Assembly (NCBI GenBank): GCA_023132075.1
Contig: JAGLYT010000044.1
Location: 1-9,188 of the forward strand
DNA from: JAGLHV01 sp023132075 [NCBI: bacterium]
GTDB taxonomy: Bacteria > CBDUZB01 > JAGLHV01
Direction of reading: 5' to 3'
Length of the DNA stretch: 9,188 nt
This document shows positions 5,967-9,188 of this stretch, in pieces (within the stretch, counting starts at the first letter, position 1; each line of letters starts with the position of its first letter). The notes beneath the pieces are model-generated. The model did no database searches and had not been told where the DNA came from. It worked only from the letters and a program-made list of their open reading frames with translations. The position numbers and the translations under genes are program-made.

Positions 5967-7238
5967 TCAAGAGTTGACTGTTGATTCTGCGGCAAGGTAT
6001 GCGGTAGAAAAAGCCATTTGGAGGTTATATCCACCTGTTTTACCGTCAAGGTCAATTATTTCCCCACAAAAATATAGCCCTTTAATCCTTTTCGATTCCA
6101 TAGTATAAGGATTGATTTCTTTTAAAGAAATCCCTCCCCGGGTAATAATAGCTTCATCAATTGGTCTGGATTTAGTTATTTTCAAACTAAAATCAGTCAA
6201 AAGATTAATTATTTTTTCTTTTTCCTGATGAGTAATTTGTTTGAATTTTTTGTCACTATTTATATTAGCCATTTTTAAAAAAACAGGAACAAGTCTGAGG
6301 GGTAAAAAATTTTTCATTACATTATTAACTGATTTAAGACCAAATTTTTTACTCTCACGCAATAATCGGTCTACAAGCTTTTCTCTATCCAATGCCGGTT
6401 TAAAATTAATGGATATACTCACCTCTTCTTTTTCATTCAAATGTTTCACTACTAAACTACTCATTTTTAATATAACCGGTCCTGAAAGGCCAAAATGAGT
6501 AAATAACATTTCACCGAATTCCCGGATTATCTTCCTGCCATCGGCAAAAGCAGTAACACTAACATTTTTTAAGGCTAATCCCTGTAAATCTTTAACAAAA
6601 TCTTCTTTAGTTTCTAAAGGTACCAACGCCGGCATAAGCGAAACAATACTATGCCCTAATTTTTTAGCCATCCGGTACCCGTCCCCGGTAGAGCCGGTTT
6701 TAGGATAAGAAAGTCCTCCCGTAGCCAAAATAATTTTATCTGCTTTTATAATTTCTTTTCTCCCACCTATTTTTATCCCTATGACTTTATTATTTCCATC
6801 TGTTTTATTGTCGTCAAGTACAATTTCTTTAACTTGTAGATTTAAACCTAAATTCACTTTATTCTCTTGAAGATATCTTCTTAAAGCATTTACAATGCTT
6901 TCAGAATTATCAGTAACAGGAAAGACTCTTCCACCCCTTTCTACTTTAGTGCTAACCCCATAACGATTAAAAAAAGCAATTAAATCCTGGTTGAAAAATC
7001 TGGTAAAAGCCCGGTATAAAAATTTTCCATTTTTACCATAACTATCAATAAAATCGTTTATCTCTCCAACATTAGTGAGATTGCATCTGCCCTTTCCGGT
7101 AATACTTAATTTTTTACCTAACTGATGATTTCTTTCTAACAACAAGGTTTCAGCACCCTTTGCTGCTGCACATCCGGCAGTAAACATTCCGGAAGCCCCG
7201 CCGCCAATTACAATTACATCGTAGATTTTTTTAAACAT
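5967..7238 (-). CDS. HI0933/TIGR00275-type NAD(P)/FAD-dependent flavoprotein
   Basis: The 423-residue protein starts with an FAD-binding Rossmann fold: YDVIVIGGGASGM at residues 6-18, with G12, G14 and G17, and the ribose-binding acid at about E35. The family signature GKKLSITGKGRCNLTN is at 41-56, LATGGLSYPKTGSTGDGY at 171-188, and the C-terminal FAD-contacting part reads YFCGEIIDLDGKTGGYNLQ at 389-407. Length and motifs are those of complete members. These proteins are annotated as flavoproteins or aminoacetone-oxidase-like enzymes, but the physiological substrate is generally unknown, so I give no reaction. It is expected to be cytoplasmic. The ATG at 7238 has only a weak AAAAG upstream. 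It follows the MATE gene by 35 bases and is probably co-transcribed with it. No terminator hairpin with a T run is evident after its stop. Confidence 0.9.
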   Translation of the reverse strand: MFKKIYDVIVIGGGASGMFTAGCAAAKGAETLLLERNHQLGKKLSITGKGRCNLTNVGEINDFIDSYGKNGKFLYRAFTRFFNQDLIAFFNRYGVSTKVERGGRVFPVTDNSESIVNALRRYLQENKVNLGLNLQVKEIVLDDNKTDGNNKVIGIKIGGRKEIIKADKIILATGGLSYPKTGSTGDGYRMAKKLGHSIVSLMPALVPLETKEDFVKDLQGLALKNVSVTAFADGRKIIREFGEMLFTHFGLSGPVILKMSSLVVKHLNEKEEVSISINFKPALDREKLVDRLLRESKKFGLKSVNNVMKNFLPLRLVPVFLKMANINSDKKFKQITHQEKEKIINLLTDFSLKITKSRPIDEAIITRGGISLKEINPYTMESKRIKGLYFCGEIIDLDGKTGGYNLQMAFSTAYLAAESTVNS

Positions 7239-7273
7239 TTTATCTTTTCGGTTTCAATAAATTATCTTATAAC

Positions 7274-8662
7274 TTAATTTATTTTCACTCCAACCTTTCG
7301 ATATTTCCATTTACCATTTAAAAAAATAATGGCCATTATTAGTCCATTAATAAAACTTCCCATCAGACCGGCTATCCAAATACCTCGTTCGTTAAATCCT
7401 AAATGCATAGACAAAAGATAAGCAAGAGGTATTTGAAATATATACAAAGAAAGTCCGGTTATTAACATAGGAGAAATTGTATCCCCTGCTCCCTGTAACG
7501 CCCGGGAAAAAATAACTCCGGAACTAAGAAAAACAGAACCAACCGCCAAATACTTAAGAAATAAGGAACAAATCTTTACAAATTCTTTTTCCGGATTAAA
7601 AAGAGCAGCGATGGGCGAAGAGAAAATAAAAACAATTGTGCCGCTTACTAATAAAAATCCAAGGTAATAATAAGAAGACAACAAAGCACTTTTGTAAGCC
7701 CGATGGGGATTTTTTGCCCCTAAATTCTGTCCCACTAAAGTCGCTGCTGCCCCACCGAAACAAAACCCGGGCAAAAGAAAAAAATGAAATATTCTCCCCC
7801 CTATTCCGTAAGCAGCTATTACGGTAGTTCCAAACAAAGCAACTATTTTAATTAATACTACGGCTGAAAAGCTTCTTAGTAACATTTGAATAGAACCGGG
7901 AAAACCAATTAATAATATTTTTTTTATTATTTTAAAATTTAAACCTAAATCATCCAATTTTATTTGTACCAAATGTTTCCCTCTAAAAAAAATACTTAAC
8001 ATTATTATACCACCTATAGTACGGGATATAACTGTCGCCAATGCTGCTCCGGAAACTCCCAACCGCGGAAAACCTATCAATCCAAAAATCAATAAAGGAT
8101 CAAGTATAATATTTATTATAACAGTTATTGCTCCGATTTTCATCGGGACTTTAGTATCCCCTGCTCCCTGAAAAACAGCGTTACCCAAAAACATAAAAAA
8201 CATTGCCAGTATTCCTGCAAACAAAATTTTAAGATATTTGCTCCCCATTATGAGGACATCCCCCTTTGCTCCCAGAAAATTTAGCAACCAGGGCGAAAAG
8301 AAAAAACCAAATACTCCTAAAATAAGTGAAACAACTATCCCTAAATATAAAGATTGCAGGGCAATCTTATCTGCCTTTTCAAAGTCTCCTTCTCCAAATG
8401 CAGCAGATACCAAAGCTACTGTCCCTATTCCCAAACCCACTCCAAAAGTGGCCAAAAAAAATATTACCACACTGGCCATAGCAATAGCGGCAAGTGCCTG
8501 CGGACCTAAACGCCCTACAAAAAAAGCATCAATAAGTTCCAGGGCAATACTAAATGTATTTACAACAACCAATGGCAAAGCTATTGAAAGTACGCTTTTA
8601 TGAATATTTCCATTAATTAAATGAAAATTACTTTTCCCGTTACGCAAATTATTATTATTCAT
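7274..8662 (-). CDS. MATE-family multidrug/toxin efflux transporter
   Basis: This 462-residue membrane protein has the two-lobed, 12-helix plan of MATE exporters. The halves are visible as an internal repeat: FQGAGDTKVPM at residues 164-174 and LQGAGDTISPM at 389-399, each at the end of a matching helix group. The first half starts with LSIALPLVVVNTFSIALELI (25-44) and VGRLGPQALAAIA (49-61). The second starts with LLIGFPGSIQMLLRS (250-264). MATE proteins export organic cations, drugs or metabolites across the cytoplasmic membrane in exchange for sodium or protons; neither substrate nor coupling ion can be read here. A short Asn-rich N-terminus precedes the first helix. The ATG at 8662 has GTGGGA eight bases upstream, a weak site. 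The length is normal for the family and there is no sign of damage. The flavoprotein gene follows 35 bases downstream. Confidence 0.93.
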   Translation of the reverse strand: MNNNNLRNGKSNFHLINGNIHKSVLSIALPLVVVNTFSIALELIDAFFVGRLGPQALAAIAMASVVIFFLATFGVGLGIGTVALVSAAFGEGDFEKADKIALQSLYLGIVVSLILGVFGFFFSPWLLNFLGAKGDVLIMGSKYLKILFAGILAMFFMFLGNAVFQGAGDTKVPMKIGAITVIINIILDPLLIFGLIGFPRLGVSGAALATVISRTIGGIIMLSIFFRGKHLVQIKLDDLGLNFKIIKKILLIGFPGSIQMLLRSFSAVVLIKIVALFGTTVIAAYGIGGRIFHFFLLPGFCFGGAAATLVGQNLGAKNPHRAYKSALLSSYYYLGFLLVSGTIVFIFSSPIAALFNPEKEFVKICSLFLKYLAVGSVFLSSGVIFSRALQGAGDTISPMLITGLSLYIFQIPLAYLLSMHLGFNERGIWIAGLMGSFINGLIMAIIFLNGKWKYRKVGVKIN

Positions 8663-8693
8663 TTTATTCCCACTGTGTCTACAAAACTCTTAT

Positions 8694-8723
8694 ATTATTA
8701 AATTATCCACCCTAATTTGTAAA
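8694..8723 (-). promoter_or_regulatory. Candidate promoter for the MATE-flavoprotein pair
   Basis: On the minus strand TTTACA (8718-8723) and AATAAT (8694-8699) each match the sigma70 consensus at five of six positions, 18 bases apart. Transcription would start near 8687, about 25 bases before the MATE ATG. The 102-base gap is extremely AT-rich, so chance matches are likely. Confidence 0.35.
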
Positions 8724-8764
8724 AATAAATAAAATTATAAAAATTATTATTTCTCAAGATATTT

Positions 8765-9100
8765 TTACTTATTTTTCAAATCTTTATAATATTGATTAAC
8801 AATTTCTTTCGCATTAATTTTATTTTTTTCTTCTACCATTATTTTTAAAGGTATCGGGTCAATTCCTACGGATAAAAGCGAACAAAAATGTGTGTTTTTA
8901 ATAAAACAATTAATCCCATTTGTTTCTAATAATGATTGAACGAACCTCACTTCAGCAATTTTCCAGGTGGAAAAAACATTCACTAATTTATGATATTCCG
9001 GGTTTGGCTGTGGAGATAATTTTTTAACCAAAGAAATTTCACAATCACTGCAAACTGTTATACCATCTATAAATTCAGCTCGACACTTTGGACAAAACAT
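8765..9100 (-). CDS. Small zinc-ribbon protein with a DUF2007-like domain
   Basis: The 111-residue protein begins with a zinc ribbon, CPKC at residues 3-6 and CSDC at 17-20 (CX2C-X10-CX2C). It continues after a short proline-containing linker into a domain resembling DUF2007 (putative signal-transducing protein, PF09413): KLVNVFSTWKIAEVRFVQSL at 38-57, then LLETNGINCFIKN at 57-69 and PLKIMVEEKN at 84-93. DUF2007 has a ferredoxin-like alpha/beta fold of unknown function. The combination is seen in short bacterial proteins, and no biochemical role can be assigned. It has no signal peptide or membrane helix. The ATG at 9100 has an AGGAG six bases upstream, one of the best ribosome sites in the window. 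It lies 102 bases upstream of the MATE gene, and no terminator is visible between them, so read-through is possible. Confidence 0.75.
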   Translation of the reverse strand: MFCPKCRAEFIDGITVCSDCEISLVKKLSPQPNPEYHKLVNVFSTWKIAEVRFVQSLLETNGINCFIKNTHFCSLLSVGIDPIPLKIMVEEKNKINAKEIVNQYYKDLKNK

Positions 9101-9135
9101 TATATTCTCCTGTCTTTTTCTTTTGTTCTTTGTTT

Positions 9136-9163
9136 TGAATTTTGTATTTCGAATTTAGTATTT
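9136..9163. repeat. Imperfect 14-base tandem repeat upstream of the zinc-ribbon gene
   Basis: TGAATTTTGTATTT (9136-9149) is followed directly by CGAATTTAGTATTT (9150-9163), 12 of 14 bases identical. More degenerate T-rich copies may lie on the 9122-9135 side. The rest of 9101-9188 holds no gene fragment that I can recognise. Confidence 0.55.
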
Positions 9164-9188
9164 ATTCTGTGTTTTTATCTCTATCTAT

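Noticed and set aside
8238-8603. Plus-strand frame of 121 codons
   Set aside because: It is antisense to the MATE coding sequence; its Pro/Lys/Thr-rich composition is typical of a shadow of hydrophobic helices.
1-9188. tRNA, rRNA, CRISPR arrays, insertion sequences or attachment sites
   Set aside because: I saw no cloverleaf, regular spaced repeats, transposase or integrase sequence in any part of the window.

Overview
The window is a compact stretch of bacterial chromosome. Every gene I can support lies on the minus strand, so transcription runs from high to low coordinates. The DNA is AT-rich outside the first ~780 bases. Shine-Dalgarno sites and sigma70-type promoters are recognisable, and I saw no RNA genes, CRISPR arrays or insertion sequences. 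The gene types (MATE exporter, HI0933-type flavoprotein, a TIGR03916-type radical SAM protein, zinc-ribbon/DUF2007 protein) suggest a low-GC bacterium, plausibly an anaerobe or a poorly characterised phylum. The sequence alone does not fix the phylum.

From right to left (the direction of transcription): (1) 9100-8765 encodes a small zinc-ribbon/DUF2007 protein, preceded by an AT-rich stretch with an imperfect 14-base tandem repeat. (2) 8662-5967 holds a MATE-family exporter and, 35 bases on, an HI0933/TIGR00275-type flavoprotein. (3) A good extended -10 promoter at about 5944-5916 starts a run of four closely spaced genes: a radical SAM protein of the putative DNA modification/repair type (5831-4695), a seven-helix Bax-inhibitor-1-like membrane protein (4674-3952), a 53-residue predicted lipoprotein (3905-3744) and a GT4 glycosyltransferase (3699-2620). 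(4) A 233-base intergenic region holds two hairpin-forming inverted repeats and a candidate promoter. (5) Last comes a trehalose-metabolism pair: a fused beta-phosphoglucomutase-like HAD plus trehalose-6-phosphate phosphatase (2386-773), overlapping by 8 bases the start of a GH65 disaccharide phosphorylase (780 to beyond base 1).

The pair at the left end has the clearest biology. HAD, OtsB and GH65 occur in the same order as in the single three-domain mycobacterial OtsB1 (Rv2006), but here they are split into two overlapping genes. Together they could turn trehalose 6-phosphate into trehalose, cleave it with phosphate to beta-glucose 1-phosphate and glucose, and convert the former to glucose 6-phosphate. 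The GH65 segment is richer in G+C (357 of 780 bases, 46%) than the HAD-OtsB blocks I sampled (roughly 30-43%), which hints that the parts may have different histories. I did not find a clearly new defence or mobile system. The less familiar elements are the tiny lipoprotein, the radical SAM gene without its usual uracil-DNA-glycosylase partner in the window, and the intergenic repeats.
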